From contig CALCCD010000103.1 in assembly GCA_937899645.1 (NCBI GenBank), positions 1 to 64,000 on the forward strand: a stretch of DNA of 64,000 nt. Direction: 5' to 3'. Positions 27,208-35,786 of this stretch are shown piece after piece. Source of the DNA: an uncultured cyanobacterium (lineage in GTDB: Bacteria; Cyanobacteriota; Cyanobacteriia; Cyanobacteriales; Geitlerinemataceae). A program made the translations under genes and the position numbers. The first letter of the stretch is position 1. Every line of letters begins with the position of its first letter. The notes under the pieces are model-generated. The model worked only from the letters and a program-made list of their open reading frames with translations. It searched no databases and was not told the origin of the DNA.

Positions 27208-28199
27208 ATCTTTGACTTACGCGGCGATCGCTTGCCGCTCGTCGTATGGCGAAACAGGCTCGACTCCGGATCGATTTCTTCTGTGGCAAACTTCGGCAGC
27301 ACCTCATTAATAAAGGCATCCGCCGCCTTCGAGCGGTAGCGGTTGGGGTTGTAAATCGCGTTGAGCGTGCGCATCACCACGATGCCGTCCACTTTCGCGT
27401 GGTGAAGCACGCCCATCTCCAACTCTTTCTCGATCGCCGAGACCGAAACGAACGCCGCACCGAGGCCCGATTGGACGGCGTTTTTAATTGCCTCGATCGA
27501 GTTCAGTTCCATCTCCAGCCGCAAGCGCGCCGTATCGATGCCCGATCGCGTCAACACCTGGTCGATTACCTTACGGATCGTCGATTGCGAGTCGAGGGTG
27601 ATGAATTGCAGGTTGTAGAGATCTTCTTTGTCGATTGCTTCTGCCTTGACCAGCGGATGCGACACCGGCAAAATTAGCGCCAGTTCGTCTTTGGCATAAG
27701 GGATGATCGCCAGCGCGTCCTGTAAATCCGACGGCACTTCCCCGCCGACGATCGCCAGATCTACCTGGCCGTTGGCCACGCTCCAGGAGGTGCGCCGAGT
27801 CGAGTGGACGTGGAGCTGTACGGCGACGTCCGGATAGCGCGAGCGAAACTCGCCAATCATGCGCGGCAGCAGGTACGTCCCGGTGGTCTGCGACGCGCCG
27901 ACGATCAGCGTGCCACCCTGGAGGTTTTGCAAGTCTTCGAGGGCGCGGCAGGTCTCCTGGCACAGCGTCAGAACCTTCTCGCCGTAGCTGAGCAGCAGGT
28001 GTCCGGCCTCGGTGAGTTGGGCGCGTCTGCCGCCACGATCGAAGAGCGGCACGTCGAGCTGGCGCTCGAGGTTTTGTACCTGCAAGCTAACGGCAGGTTG
28101 GGACACGTAGAGGCTATCGGCAGCGCGCTTGAAACTCCCTTCCGATGCGATCGCCTTAAGGATTCGGAGCTGATCTAACGTAAAAGGAAGGTCGGACAT
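27201..28199 (-). CDS. rbcR: LysR-type regulator RbcR (Calvin-cycle/CO2 regulator)
   Basis: 332 residues. The N-terminal winged helix-turn-helix is [36 protein letters not shown]-like (about 7-42), followed by the linker helix and a two-lobe effector domain with [19 protein letters not shown] and [24 protein letters not shown]. The sequence is very close to the RbcR/Ycf30 type of cyanobacteria and red plastids, which controls rbcLS and carbon-concentrating genes in response to NADPH or RuBP-related signals. It is divergent from prk, a frequent target or neighbour of such regulators. The last residues (KSKMT) and the stop lie next to or within the element at 27064-27207, so the tail may be altered. 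Confidence 0.92.
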   Translation of the reverse strand: MSDLPFTLDQLRILKAIASEGSFKRAADSLYVSQPAVSLQVQNLERQLDVPLFDRGGRRAQLTEAGHLLLSYGEKVLTLCQETCRALEDLQNLQGGTLIVGASQTTGTYLLPRMIGEFRSRYPDVAVQLHVHSTRRTSWSVANGQVDLAIVGGEVPSDLQDALAIIPYAKDELALILPVSHPLVKAEAIDKEDLYNLQFITLDSQSTIRKVIDQVLTRSGIDTARLRLEMELNSIEAIKNAVQSGLGAAFVSVSAIEKELEMGVLHHAKVDGIVVMRTLNAIYNPNRYRSKAADAFINEVLPKFATEEIDPESSLFRHTTSGKRSPRKSKMT

Positions 28200-28884
28200 G
28201 GTGCGTCTTTAACTAATGCGTGATTGGCGTTTGAAGATTGGAGATTCGCACGCAGAGTGAGGGAAATGGTGCTGTGAAAAGTAAGAGGCTGCTAAATGCG
28301 GCAATTCGCGCGATCGACGCCATTTCTACCCCAGCAGCAGCGTCGCCGGACTCCATCTCTTGCAGTATCGCCGTACGCAATGCCTTCGTTCGGACTTTTA
28401 CCCGACACCACCATAGGCGAGAAGGGACATCTGTCAATACTTTACTATCGCTTCGAGCGCACCGGGATCGTCCAGTTTGCCAGTTTTTCGATGCGATCGA
28501 ACCCCGCGATCGACTCCCCTCAAAAATCTCCCCAAAAAGCATTTATTCAAACGGCGATCGCCCCGCGACTTCCTTCCCCACTACAGGCGCTTGTAGCGTC
28601 GATCCCCTTTTGGTAGAATCTATCGCACACTTGAGACAAAATGCTTAACGGACAGGCCAACGTGTAGTAGGGTCTTTCTGAAAGCGCGGCTGCGAGCGAT
28701 ATCGGCTGAGTCATATTATTTCGGCTCCCACACGGTCTCCACGCAGACGATCGCGACAAAAGCTTTTGAGTGACGAACGTAGTCCCCGCTCGGGAAATGC
28801 GCTCCGGGAATCTTCCCGCGCAGTTCGGTTCGCCCCGCTCGAATCGAGTTGGTTGTAGACAAATAATCGTTTTAGAGGAAAAAC
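28200..28884. other. 685-bp divergent control region, rbcR / prk
   Basis: No supported gene. Short frames on both strands lack ribosome-binding sites. The prk ribosome-binding site AGAGGAAAAAC ends at the ATG. A TAGAAT hexamer near 28613 could be a -10 box. A LysR-type operator would be expected but was not singled out by eye. The length is unusual compared with the other gaps in the window. Confidence 0.5.
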
Positions 28885-29889
28885 ATGAGCACGAAGCCAG
28901 ATCGCGTAGTTCTTATTGGCGTTGCCGGAGACTCCGGGTGCGGTAAATCGACCTTCCTGCGCCGACTGTACGATCTGTTCGGGCAGGAAATGGTGACCGT
29001 TATTTGTCTCGATGACTACCACAGTCTCGATCGCAAAGGCCGCAAAGCCGCAGGCGTAACCGCCCTCGATCCGAAAGCCAACAACTTCGATCTGATGTTC
29101 GAGCAGATCGCATCGCTGAAAGACGGCAACCCGATCATGAAGCCGATCTACAACCACGAGACAGGCGAACTCGACCCGCCCGAGCGCATCGATCCCAACC
29201 ACATCGTGGTTATCGAAGGGCTGCACCCGATCTACGACGAGCGCGTGCGCGGCCTGCTCGACTTCAGCGTCTACCTCGACATCAGCGACGAAGTCAAAAT
29301 TGCCTGGAAGATTCAGCGCGACATGGCCGAGCGGGGTCACACCTACGAAGACGTGCTCGCCTCGATCGAAGCGCGCCGTCCCGACTTTGAAGCCTATATC
29401 GACCCGCAGAAGCAGCACGCTGACGTGGTGATTCAAATCCTGCCCACCAAGCTGCTCGAAGACGACAAGGAACACAAGACCCTGCGCGTCCGCATCATTC
29501 AGCGCAACGACGTAGACGGCCTCAATCCGGTTTACCTGTTCGACGAAGGCTCGACGATCCACTGGACGCCCTGCGGTCGCAAGCTGACCTGTTCGTACCC
29601 CGGAATCCGTCTGTTCTCCGGCCCCGACAGCTACTACGGCAATGACGTTTCGGTCGTGGAAGTCGACGGTAAGTTCGACAATCTCGAAGAGATGATTTAC
29701 GTCGAGAGCCACCTGAGCAACACCTCAGCCAAGTACCACGGCGAGCTGGCGCACCTGCTGCTCAAGCACAAAGATTACCCCGGCGCGAACGACGGCACGG
29801 GTCTGTTCCAAATGATCGTCGGCCTAAAAATGCGCACGGCCTACAACCGCCTGACGGCGAAAAGTGGCAAAGTCGCCGTTGGCGTGTAG
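28885..29889 (+). CDS. prk: Phosphoribulokinase
   Basis: 334 residues, the length of the cyanobacterial/plant class II enzyme. The P-loop is GDSGCGKST with Cys19 inside it; Cys41 (VICLDDYHS) is the partner in the light-dark disulfide. A second C-terminal pair is seen in TPCGRKLTCSYPG. Both are targets of thioredoxin, linking the enzyme to ftrV, and the C-terminal pair also serves in the GAPDH-CP12 complex. It phosphorylates ribulose 5-phosphate to ribulose 1,5-bisphosphate in the Calvin cycle. A strong ribosome-binding site and an intrinsic terminator at 29936 suggest a highly expressed single-gene transcript. Confidence 0.97.
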   Translation: MSTKPDRVVLIGVAGDSGCGKSTFLRRLYDLFGQEMVTVICLDDYHSLDRKGRKAAGVTALDPKANNFDLMFEQIASLKDGNPIMKPIYNHETGELDPPERIDPNHIVVIEGLHPIYDERVRGLLDFSVYLDISDEVKIAWKIQRDMAERGHTYEDVLASIEARRPDFEAYIDPQKQHADVVIQILPTKLLEDDKEHKTLRVRIIQRNDVDGLNPVYLFDEGSTIHWTPCGRKLTCSYPGIRLFSGPDSYYGNDVSVVEVDGKFDNLEEMIYVESHLSNTSAKYHGELAHLLLKHKDYPGANDGTGLFQMIVGLKMRTAYNRLTAKSGKVAVGV

Positions 29890-29935
29890 CTTCTGTCGCT
29901 TTACTAGCGGCTCCTGAGCGCGAGCCGCGATCGTC

Positions 29936-29982
29936 ATCCCCCGATTTGGCCCAAATTAAGGCCGAGCCGGGGGATATTTTTT
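29936..29982 (+). terminator. Intrinsic terminator of prk
   Basis: Perfect outer stem ATCCCCCG (29936-29943) / CGGGGGAT (29968-29975), extended inward by a TTGGCC/GGCCGA helix with one wobble, followed after one A by six T (29977-29982). It lies 46 bp after the prk stop. Confidence 0.9.
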
Positions 29983-30177
29983 GTGGGTATTGCCAAGTTC
30001 GGGGGCGATCGCCAGGCGATGCGAACGTCGAGGCGCGGGGAAAGATCGCGCCAGCAGTTTCTGTAGTTTTGTATACTTTGAGTGAAGATCTGTCACGAAC
30101 TCAATAACTCGTGTCACGATCGTGAGGGCGCAGCCCGCCTCCCCTTTCTACGTATCGCAAGAGAGACGTAAACTCGC

Positions 30178-31902
30178 GTGAATTCTCACCCGCTGTCCGA
30201 ACTCGCTCGCTACGACCGCGAGGCGATCGCCCGCTACTACTGGCGTCGTCCGTGGCAGATTCTCGGGCGCAGCCTCGAAGTCAGTTTCATGCTCTTGCGC
30301 CTCGTGCTCGGAGTGGTGTTCGACGGCTGGTTCGATCGCACGGAGAAAAACATCAAAAAGCGCGCGGTGCAGGCCCGCGAAGCCCTCACCAACCTCGGCC
30401 CGACGTTTATCAAGGTCGGTCAAGCCCTTTCGACCCGTCCCGACCTAATCCGCCAGGACTACCTCGACGAGCTGATCGCGCTACAAGATCGGCTCCCAGC
30501 CTTCCCCAACAAGATAGCCTTTCAAATTCTCGAAGAAGATCTCGACCTGACCCCCGGCGATATGTTTGCGGAGATTTCCCCCGAGCCCATCGCGGCGGCC
30601 AGTCTCGCACAGGTCTACCGCGCTCGTCTCTACAGCGGTGAGGAAGTCGCCCTCAAGGTTCAGCGCCCGAACCTGATTCCAACCCTGACGCTCGATCTGT
30701 TCTTGATTCGTCTCGGTGCGGGGTTGCTCTCGCCCTATTTACCGCTCAATCTCGGCCACGATCTACAGCTCGTTGTCGATGAATTCGGCGCGAAGCTCTT
30801 TGAAGAAATCGACTACGAAAACGAAGGTCGTAACGCCGAGCAGTTCGCCGAAAACTTTCGCGACACGCCCCGCGTCAAAGTCCCGAGCATTTACTGGCGC
30901 TACACCAGTCGCCGCATCCTGACGCTGGAGTGGATCCAGGGCTATAAGCTTACGGAGATCGAGCGCCTGCAGAGCGTCGGCATCGATCCGAACGAGATCG
31001 TCGAAATCGGCGTGACGAGCGGCCTTCAGCAGCTCTTCGAGTTCGGCTTTTTTCATGCCGATCCCCACCCTGGCAACCTGTTCGCCACCGCCGAAGGTCG
31101 TATGGCCTATATCGACTTCGGCATGATGGACCAGCTCGACGAGAAGACGAAGGAAACCCTCGTGGACGCGCTGGTTCACCTCGTCAACAAGGACTACTCT
31201 CGGCTGGCCGAAGAGTTCGTGCGGCTGGGCTTCCTAGCCGAAGGCACAGACATACAACCGATCGTCCCCGCTCTGGAGGACGTGCTGGGCGATATGCTCG
31301 GCAAAAAGGTCGGCGACTTCAACATAAAGACAGTGACCGATCGCTTCTCGGAGCTGATGTTCGACTATCCGTTCCGCGTCCCAGCCAAGTTCGCGCTGAT
31401 TATCCGCTCGGTCGTCACCCAGGAAGGTTTAGCTCTCAGCATCGACCCCAACTTTAAGATCGTCGATATCGGTTACCCCTATATCGCCCAGCGCTTGCTG
31501 ACCGGCGAGTCGCCGCAGTTGCGTCGCCGCCTGCTCGACGTGCTGTTTAAAGACGGTAAATTCCAGTGGGATCGCCTCGAAAACCTGCTGCAAATCGCCC
31601 AGATCGACGACAGCTTCGACTTGCTGCCGACGGCACGCCTGGGGCTGCAGTATCTCCTGTCGGAGGAAGGGACGTTCCTGCGCGAGCAGCTCCTGTTAGC
31701 CCTGACGGAAGACGATCGCCTTCAAACTGAGCCGGTGCAGCGCCTCTGGGATTTGGTTAAGTCGGACATTACCACCGACCGCATCTGGGACGAAGCTGTC
31801 AGCACGATCGTCGATTTTTCCGCTAAGCGCGCCACCTCGCTGGCGGCGAGCTGGCTACCCGACGCGGCGATTAGCGCCTTTAGCGGCAACGGCATTCGCT
31901 AG
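30178..31902 (+). CDS. AarF/ABC1/UbiB-family atypical kinase
   Basis: 574 residues from GTG 30178; the sequence RYDREAIARYYWRRPWQIL just after it is typical of cyanobacterial homologues and supports this start. The signature KxGQ motif is FIKVGQALSTRPDLI; the Ala-rich loop is AAASLAQVYRA. The kinase-like core shows VALKVQRPN, FGFFHADPHPGNLF and YIDFGMMDQ. A C-terminal extension of about 150 residues includes a VRVPAKFALIIRS-like stretch. UbiB-type proteins are ATPases that aid quinone biosynthesis; plastid ABC1K relatives act in plastoquinone and tocopherol metabolism at the thylakoid. A TATACT hexamer at 30072-30077 may be its -10 box. Confidence 0.9.
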   Translation: MNSHPLSELARYDREAIARYYWRRPWQILGRSLEVSFMLLRLVLGVVFDGWFDRTEKNIKKRAVQAREALTNLGPTFIKVGQALSTRPDLIRQDYLDELIALQDRLPAFPNKIAFQILEEDLDLTPGDMFAEISPEPIAAASLAQVYRARLYSGEEVALKVQRPNLIPTLTLDLFLIRLGAGLLSPYLPLNLGHDLQLVVDEFGAKLFEEIDYENEGRNAEQFAENFRDTPRVKVPSIYWRYTSRRILTLEWIQGYKLTEIERLQSVGIDPNEIVEIGVTSGLQQLFEFGFFHADPHPGNLFATAEGRMAYIDFGMMDQLDEKTKETLVDALVHLVNKDYSRLAEEFVRLGFLAEGTDIQPIVPALEDVLGDMLGKKVGDFNIKTVTDRFSELMFDYPFRVPAKFALIIRSVVTQEGLALSIDPNFKIVDIGYPYIAQRLLTGESPQLRRRLLDVLFKDGKFQWDRLENLLQIAQIDDSFDLLPTARLGLQYLLSEEGTFLREQLLLALTEDDRLQTEPVQRLWDLVKSDITTDRIWDEAVSTIVDFSAKRATSLAASWLPDAAISAFSGNGIR

Positions 31903-32029
31903 CCCGGTTTTACTGCGCTTGCCTCTGGGCTGCGCCCCTGTCGACGCATCGATATTCCGACAGTTGCGCCCGTTCCGTGGCAAAATTTCAGCGTTGTTTT
32001 TTGCGGCGTCGGGCTCGGCGTCAGACTCG

Positions 32030-32521
32030 ATGTCAGACTCGCTATCCGGTTCGTTATATTTCGGCCCTCCCGTCCTCGCGATCGCCGCTTACCTGCTGGT
32101 CGCCGCAGCGTCCGGCTTGGCGTTCTACACGACTCTAACGGGCGAGCTAAAGGCGTGGTCGAAGGATCGATCGAGCCGTCGCTTGAAGCAGCTCCAGGGT
32201 TACCAGTTGCGCTTCCCAATTGCGGGAATCGCGATCGGCGGCTGCGGTTTTTTGGCCGCTTCGCTGCAAATTTTCGGCATCTCAACGAAATTCTCGCTGG
32301 GCATTGCGATTCCGCTGACGATCGGCATCGGCGTGGCCGTCTGGCTCCAGCTCGTCAAGCTGCTCGAACAGCTCGCGAGCGGCGGCGTCAAAGCGCTCGA
32401 TCTCGAAGAAGTCAGCCTCGGCGAAGTAAAGATTCCGGACTCTGCCTTCGCCTCGGAGCGACCGGCCCGCGATCCAAAGAACGACGATCCGCAAACCGGC
32501 GGTGACGAGAACGATACGTAG
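32030..32521 (+). CDS. Membrane protein, hypothetical
   Basis: 163 residues from ATG 32030; the open frame extends upstream to 31919 but the first 37 codons are not membrane-protein-like. About three hydrophobic segments occur: FGPPVLAIAAYLLVAAASGLAF (about 10-31), FPIAGIAIGGCGFLAASLQIFG (about 60-82) and GIAIPLTIGIGVAVWLQLV (about 90-108). An amphipathic region and an Asp-rich tail (KNDDPQTGGDENDT) follow. It resembles conserved cyanobacterial hypotheticals in layout, but no named family was recognised. Confidence 0.6.
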   Translation: MSDSLSGSLYFGPPVLAIAAYLLVAAASGLAFYTTLTGELKAWSKDRSSRRLKQLQGYQLRFPIAGIAIGGCGFLAASLQIFGISTKFSLGIAIPLTIGIGVAVWLQLVKLLEQLASGGVKALDLEEVSLGEVKIPDSAFASERPARDPKNDDPQTGGDENDT

Positions 32522-32582
32522 ACGCCCTGCCGGGAATCGATTTCGCTTCAATTGGGCTTCGCGTTAATCAACAGCGGAGCGA

Positions 32583-32598
32583 TGTGAGCGGCGTCACG
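32583..32598. promoter_or_regulatory. CRP/SyCRP1-like palindrome, unit 1
   Basis: TGTGA-GCGGCG-TCACG: fits the CRP-family consensus TGTGA-N6-TCACA at all but the last base. It lies 125 bp before the GTG of the first 56-residue gene, and an equivalent site stands before the second copy. Confidence 0.6.
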
Positions 32599-32663
32599 AC
32601 TGCACTGGGTGTCAGGTCACGAGTAGTACGGCCAGATGTCACGTAGATTTGCGGAGACGATCG

Positions 32664-32692
32664 CTGAAGGAACCAGGCTAGAACGCGATACT
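32664..32692 (+). promoter_or_regulatory. Putative promoter of unit 1
   Basis: A GATACT -10 hexamer at 32687-32692 sits 30 bp before the start codon, with a weak CTGAAG at the -35 position (17-bp spacer). Both hexamers recur at equivalent positions in unit 2 (33120-33148), which is the main support. Confidence 0.45.
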
Positions 32693-32722
32693 GAACATAT
32701 CGAGAAACGAGGTCGCAAGATC

Positions 32723-32893
32723 GTGTTCAGCAGCTACTCTTCCGAATACATTTTTTCGCGTGCATGGGAAACGGGCTACATCCGCCGAACAGATTGGGAG
32801 TGCCTGTGTATTGGGTTGGACGAGCCGACCCACGACATTGCGGCGCGTCTGCTGTACGCGATTCGTCGCGGCCGCTTGGCGATTGTTGATTGA
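32723..32893 (+). CDS. 56-residue protein, first tandem copy
   Basis: Start taken as GTG 32723 because it aligns exactly with the ATG of the second copy (33180), and both are preceded by GAGGT at the same distance. A longer open frame reaches back to 32636 but that part has no protein-level match in copy 2. The two proteins align without gaps and are identical at 40 of 56 positions. Conserved core: FxRAxExGYIRRxDWE, PTHDI, YAIRRGRLxIVD. It is basic, predicted helical, with one invariant Cys (LC). The YIRR-DWE-L-C start followed by a helix and a short strand (RLxIVD) could be a small DNA- or protein-binding fold. No family was recognised. Confidence 0.7.
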   Translation: MFSSYSSEYIFSRAWETGYIRRTDWECLCIGLDEPTHDIAARLLYAIRRGRLAIVD

Positions 32894-32960
32894 GCACCAA
32901 CATATCGTCGATCGCTTCGACCTCTCGGTATTTAAGTCTGTCCGAAAGTGAGTGGACATG

Positions 32961-32991
32961 TGGGCGCTGGGTTTCCAGCGTCCATTTTTTT
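32961..32991 (+). terminator. Intrinsic terminator of unit 1
   Basis: 10-bp stem TGGGCGCTGG / CCAGCGTCCA (one G-U pair), loop GTTT, then seven T at 32985-32991. It ends the first duplicated unit 67 bp after its stop codon. Confidence 0.85.
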
Positions 32992-33038
32992 CGAGTACCG
33001 TGCCTGGAGCTTTTACTGCAGACTACGCCGAAAATCGA

Positions 33039-33054
33039 TGTGACTGGTGTCACA
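33039..33054. promoter_or_regulatory. CRP/SyCRP1-like palindrome, unit 2
   Basis: TGTGA-CTGGTG-TCACA is an exact match to the CRP-family consensus TGTGA-N6-TCACA used by cyanobacterial SyCRP1. It lies 125 bp before the ATG of the second copy, the same distance as in unit 1. Confidence 0.65.
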
Positions 33055-33119
33055 GCCAGACCGAGATCGAGATCGCAAAAAACGTCGCGAGGCATCACAT
33101 AGATTTACGGAGGCGATCG

Positions 33120-33148
33120 CTGAATCGAGCTTTGTAGTCCGCGATACT
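33120..33148 (+). promoter_or_regulatory. Putative promoter of unit 2
   Basis: A GATACT -10 hexamer at 33143-33148 and CTGAAT at the -35 position, 17 bp apart, match unit 1 in sequence and distance to the start codon. The weak -35 would suit an activated promoter. Confidence 0.45.
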
Positions 33149-33179
33149 AAATGAAGTTAAGAGATGAGGTTCGAGACAG

Positions 33180-33350
33180 ATGTTTGGCAGTTATTCTTGC
33201 AACTATATATTCACGCGGGCCGTGGAACGAGGCTACATCCGCCGCGTAGATTGGGAGCGTCTTTGTTTGGCATCGGACGCACCGACTCACGATATTACTG
33301 TCCGCTTGATGTACGCTATCCGTCGCGGTCGCTTGACGATTGTCGACTGA
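33180..33350 (+). CDS. 56-residue protein, second tandem copy
   Basis: ATG 33180, TGA 33348-33350, with GAGGT about 11 bases upstream. The sequence begins MFGSYSCNYIFTRAVERGYI and ends YAIRRGRLTIVD, a gap-free paralogue of the gene at 32723 (40 of 56 identical). Conservation is strongest at GYIRRxDWE, PTHDI and the C-terminal YAIRRGRL. Third-position changes dominate the nucleotide differences (for example ggctacatccgccg is kept while ctgtac becomes ttgatgtac), suggesting selection on protein. It has its own upstream CRP-like site and terminator. Function unknown; possibly a small regulator. Confidence 0.75.
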   Translation: MFGSYSCNYIFTRAVERGYIRRVDWERLCLASDAPTHDITVRLMYAIRRGRLTIVD

Positions 33351-33394
33351 GCGTCGCAACCAAATTTCGAGCTTGTCTGAATGTGAGTCAGATT

Positions 33395-33426
33395 GCGGGT
33401 GCTGGGGTTTCAGCGCCCGCTTTTTT
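33395..33426 (+). terminator. Intrinsic terminator of unit 2
   Basis: 10-bp stem GCGGGTGCTG / CAGCGCCCGC (one wobble pair), loop GGGTTT, then six T at 33421-33426. It is closely related to the unit 1 terminator, showing that the 3' region was duplicated with the gene. Confidence 0.88.
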
Positions 33427-33535
33427 GCATCCGTGGGGGATCCGTCGCGCTTTTCCCGCTGCCGCTCCACGTGAGACCGTGACGTGAGACAGTAAGGCGC
33501 GGCAATTCCGAACCTCCTCCGACTCCTTATCAATC

Positions 33536-34456
33536 ATGTCTGACTCTGCCGATCGCGGCCATCTGCTGACCGAGCAGGCCAACGCCGCTTCCCGCGACCT
33601 CGATCGCCTCAGTTCCCTGGAGCTGGTCGATCTGTTCAACCGCGAAGACGAAAAAGTGCTGGCGGCGATCGGGGCCTGCCGCAGCGAGCTGGCCCGCGCG
33701 ATCGATCTGACGGCGGCGTCCTTAGGCGGCGATCGCAGCGGACGGCTGTTCTACATCGGCGCAGGCACGAGCGGGCGACTGGGCGTCCTCGACGCGGCGG
33801 AGTGCCCCCCGACATTTTGCAGCGACCCGGAGATGGTGCAGGGAATCTTAGCGGGCGGTCGCGATGCACTGGTGCGTAGCTCCGAGGCCCTCGAAGATCG
33901 CGCGGAAGACGGCGCGGCGGCGATCGCGGAAAAAGCCGTCGGCAAGAACGATGTGGTCGTCGGCATTACTGCTGGCGGCACAACGCCCTACGTACGCGGC
34001 GCGATCGCCGAGGCCAAAACGCGCGGCGCGGCGACGGTTTTTATCGCCTGCGTCCCCACCGAGCAGGCCCCCATCGACGTAGATGTAGATATCAGGCTGC
34101 TGGTGGGCGCAGAAATTCTGACGGGCTCGACGCGCCTCAAGGCAGGCACGGTCACCAAGCTGGCGCTGAATATTCTCTCGACTAGCGCCATGGTCAAGCT
34201 GGGCAAAGTCTACGGCAATCGCATGGTGGATGTAGCGGTAACGAACTCGAAGCTGCGCGATCGCGCCGTGCGGACGATTTGCGACTTGGCCGACCTCGAT
34301 CGCGAGTCGGCGTCGGCTTTGCTCGATCGCAGCGGCGAGCGGGTGAAGCTGGCGCTGCTGATGCACTGGACGGGACTCGAGGCCGACGCCGGTCAGGAAT
34401 TGCTCGATCGCCACGGCGGACGCTTGCGCGAGGCGGTGGCGGCGGCTTCAGCATGA
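33536..34456 (+). CDS. murQ: N-acetylmuramic acid 6-phosphate etherase
   Basis: 306 residues, normal length. A SIS domain carries GAGTSGRLGVLDAAECPPTF, the MurQ signature, followed by GITAGGTTPYV and a CVPTEQAPIDVDV segment, and a C-terminal helical domain with VKLALLMHWTGL. MurQ cleaves the lactyl ether of MurNAc 6-phosphate to give GlcNAc 6-phosphate in peptidoglycan recycling. No amgK/anmK or nagA is adjacent. It shows sequence similarity to glucokinase-regulatory-type SIS proteins, but the active-site segment favours MurQ. Confidence 0.93.
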   Translation: MSDSADRGHLLTEQANAASRDLDRLSSLELVDLFNREDEKVLAAIGACRSELARAIDLTAASLGGDRSGRLFYIGAGTSGRLGVLDAAECPPTFCSDPEMVQGILAGGRDALVRSSEALEDRAEDGAAAIAEKAVGKNDVVVGITAGGTTPYVRGAIAEAKTRGAATVFIACVPTEQAPIDVDVDIRLLVGAEILTGSTRLKAGTVTKLALNILSTSAMVKLGKVYGNRMVDVAVTNSKLRDRAVRTICDLADLDRESASALLDRSGERVKLALLMHWTGLEADAGQELLDRHGGRLREAVAAASA

Positions 34457-34473
34457 GGAGCACAGACGAATGC

Positions 34474-34535
34474 GAGAAGCCCGGTTCTTCCGAGCCAGTC
34501 GAAAAAACAGAATTGAGCCGAGGGAACCCGGCTTC
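34474..34535. repeat. Inverted repeat between convergent murQ and ispH
   Basis: Arms AGAAGCCCGGTTC (34474-34486) and GGAACCCGGCTTCT (34522-34535) pair with one mismatch, around a 35-bp spacer. GAAGCCGGGTTCC-type palindromes are common in cyanobacterial intergenic DNA. It may work as a bidirectional terminator although no T-run follows. Confidence 0.7.
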
Positions 34536-34574
34536 TGAGTTCGGTCTCTGAATGACGGCTCGGGCAGCAAAGCC

Positions 34575-35786
34575 CTAGACTGGCACAGCAGCAGCGGCCT
34601 TGATCTCCAGGACTTTTTCGAGCGAGGCTCCGACAGACTTGTCGGGCGTCGAAGCGCCGGACGTCACGCCGATCGTCAGCGGGCCTGCCGGGAGCCAGTC
34701 GGTCGTCGTCGTGATATCGCTGTCGAGGGGCTTGTGCTCGATCGAGTTGTCGAGGCCGATGCGATCGGCGCTGTCGATATGGAACGAGGGAATGCCGCGC
34801 TCGATCGCAATTTCCTGAAGGTGGGTGGTGTTCGAGGAATTAAAGCCGCCGATCACCAAAATCAGATCGACATCTTGTTCGACGAGCTCGAACATCGCGT
34901 CTTGCCGCTCTTGGGTGGCGTCGCAGATAGTGCTGAAGGCGCGGAAGTGGTTGTTGAGCTCGATCGGGCCGTACTTTTCTAGCATCGTGCGCTCGAACAG
35001 CTTGCCGATCGCCTCGGTTTCGGTCTTGAGCATCGTCGTTTGGTTGGCAATGCCCAAGCGCTCGAGATCGACATCGGGGTCGAAGCCCTCCGAGTGAGCG
35101 TTGACGAATTTGGCGAGGAACTCCTCGCGATCGCCACCGTGTAGCACGTAGTTGGCGACGTAACGGGCTTCATCGAGGTTGAGCACCACCAAGTATTTTC
35201 CGGCGAACGAGGTCGTCGCCAGGGTTTCCTCGTGCTTGTACTTGCCGTGGACGATCGAGGTGTAATCGCGCTTTTTGTGGTGTTCGACGCTATTCCACAC
35301 CTTCGAGACCCAGGGGCAGGTCGTATCGACGATCGTGCAGCCGCGATCGTCGAGCAGCTTCATTTCCTGCACCGTTGCACCGAACGCGGGCAGGATCACC
35401 ACCTCGCCCGAGCCGACCTCCGAAAAGTCTTTTTCGCCGTTCTTAACTTCGATAAAGCCGACGTTCATCTCCCGCAAGCGGTCGTTGACACCGGGGTTGT
35501 GAATGATCTCGTTCGTGATCCAGATACGCTCGCTGGGGAAGTGGGTACGCGTTTCGTAGGCGATCGCCACCGCCCGCTCGACGCCCCAGCAGAACCCGAA
35601 CGCCTCGGCAAGGCGAATCGTCACGTCTCCGCGCGTCAGAACGTTATTCGCCGCTCGCAGCTCGTCTACCAGCGAGCTTTGATACTCGGTCTTCAGCGTA
35701 TCTTCGACTTCGGCATCATGCCCGAAACCCCGACGGTGGTAGCGATCGGACTTTTGCAGCGTGCGTTTGAAAGTCTTAGTGTCCAT
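34575..35786 (-). CDS. ispH: 4-hydroxy-3-methylbut-2-enyl diphosphate reductase
   Basis: 403 residues, the long cyanobacterial/plastid form. The three 4Fe-4S cysteines are Cys66 ([10 protein letters not shown]), Cys157 (DTTCPWV) and Cys288 ([11 protein letters not shown]). HNPGV and [10 protein letters not shown]-like blocks and [21 protein letters not shown] near the end are family signatures. The extra N-terminal 50 residues ([19 protein letters not shown]) are typical of cyanobacteria. It performs the last step of the MEP pathway, giving IPP and DMAPP for carotenoids, phytol and quinone tails. Confidence 0.95.
   Translation of the reverse strand: MDTKTFKRTLQKSDRYHRRGFGHDAEVEDTLKTEYQSSLVDELRAANNVLTRGDVTIRLAEAFGFCWGVERAVAIAYETRTHFPSERIWITNEIIHNPGVNDRLREMNVGFIEVKNGEKDFSEVGSGEVVILPAFGATVQEMKLLDDRGCTIVDTTCPWVSKVWNSVEHHKKRDYTSIVHGKYKHEETLATTSFAGKYLVVLNLDEARYVANYVLHGGDREEFLAKFVNAHSEGFDPDVDLERLGIANQTTMLKTETEAIGKLFERTMLEKYGPIELNNHFRAFSTICDATQERQDAMFELVEQDVDLILVIGGFNSSNTTHLQEIAIERGIPSFHIDSADRIGLDNSIEHKPLDSDITTTTDWLPAGPLTIGVTSGASTPDKSVGASLEKVLEIKAAAAVPV

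Noticed and set aside
28213-28542. 109-codon minus-strand frame in the rbcR-prk gap
   Set aside because: Low complexity, no start signal, ends next to the rbcR promoter.
30082-30096. GTGA-N7-TCAC palindrome before the AarF-type gene
   Set aside because: Spacer is 7 rather than the 6 bases of the CRP consensus and the outer bases do not fit, so it was not called.
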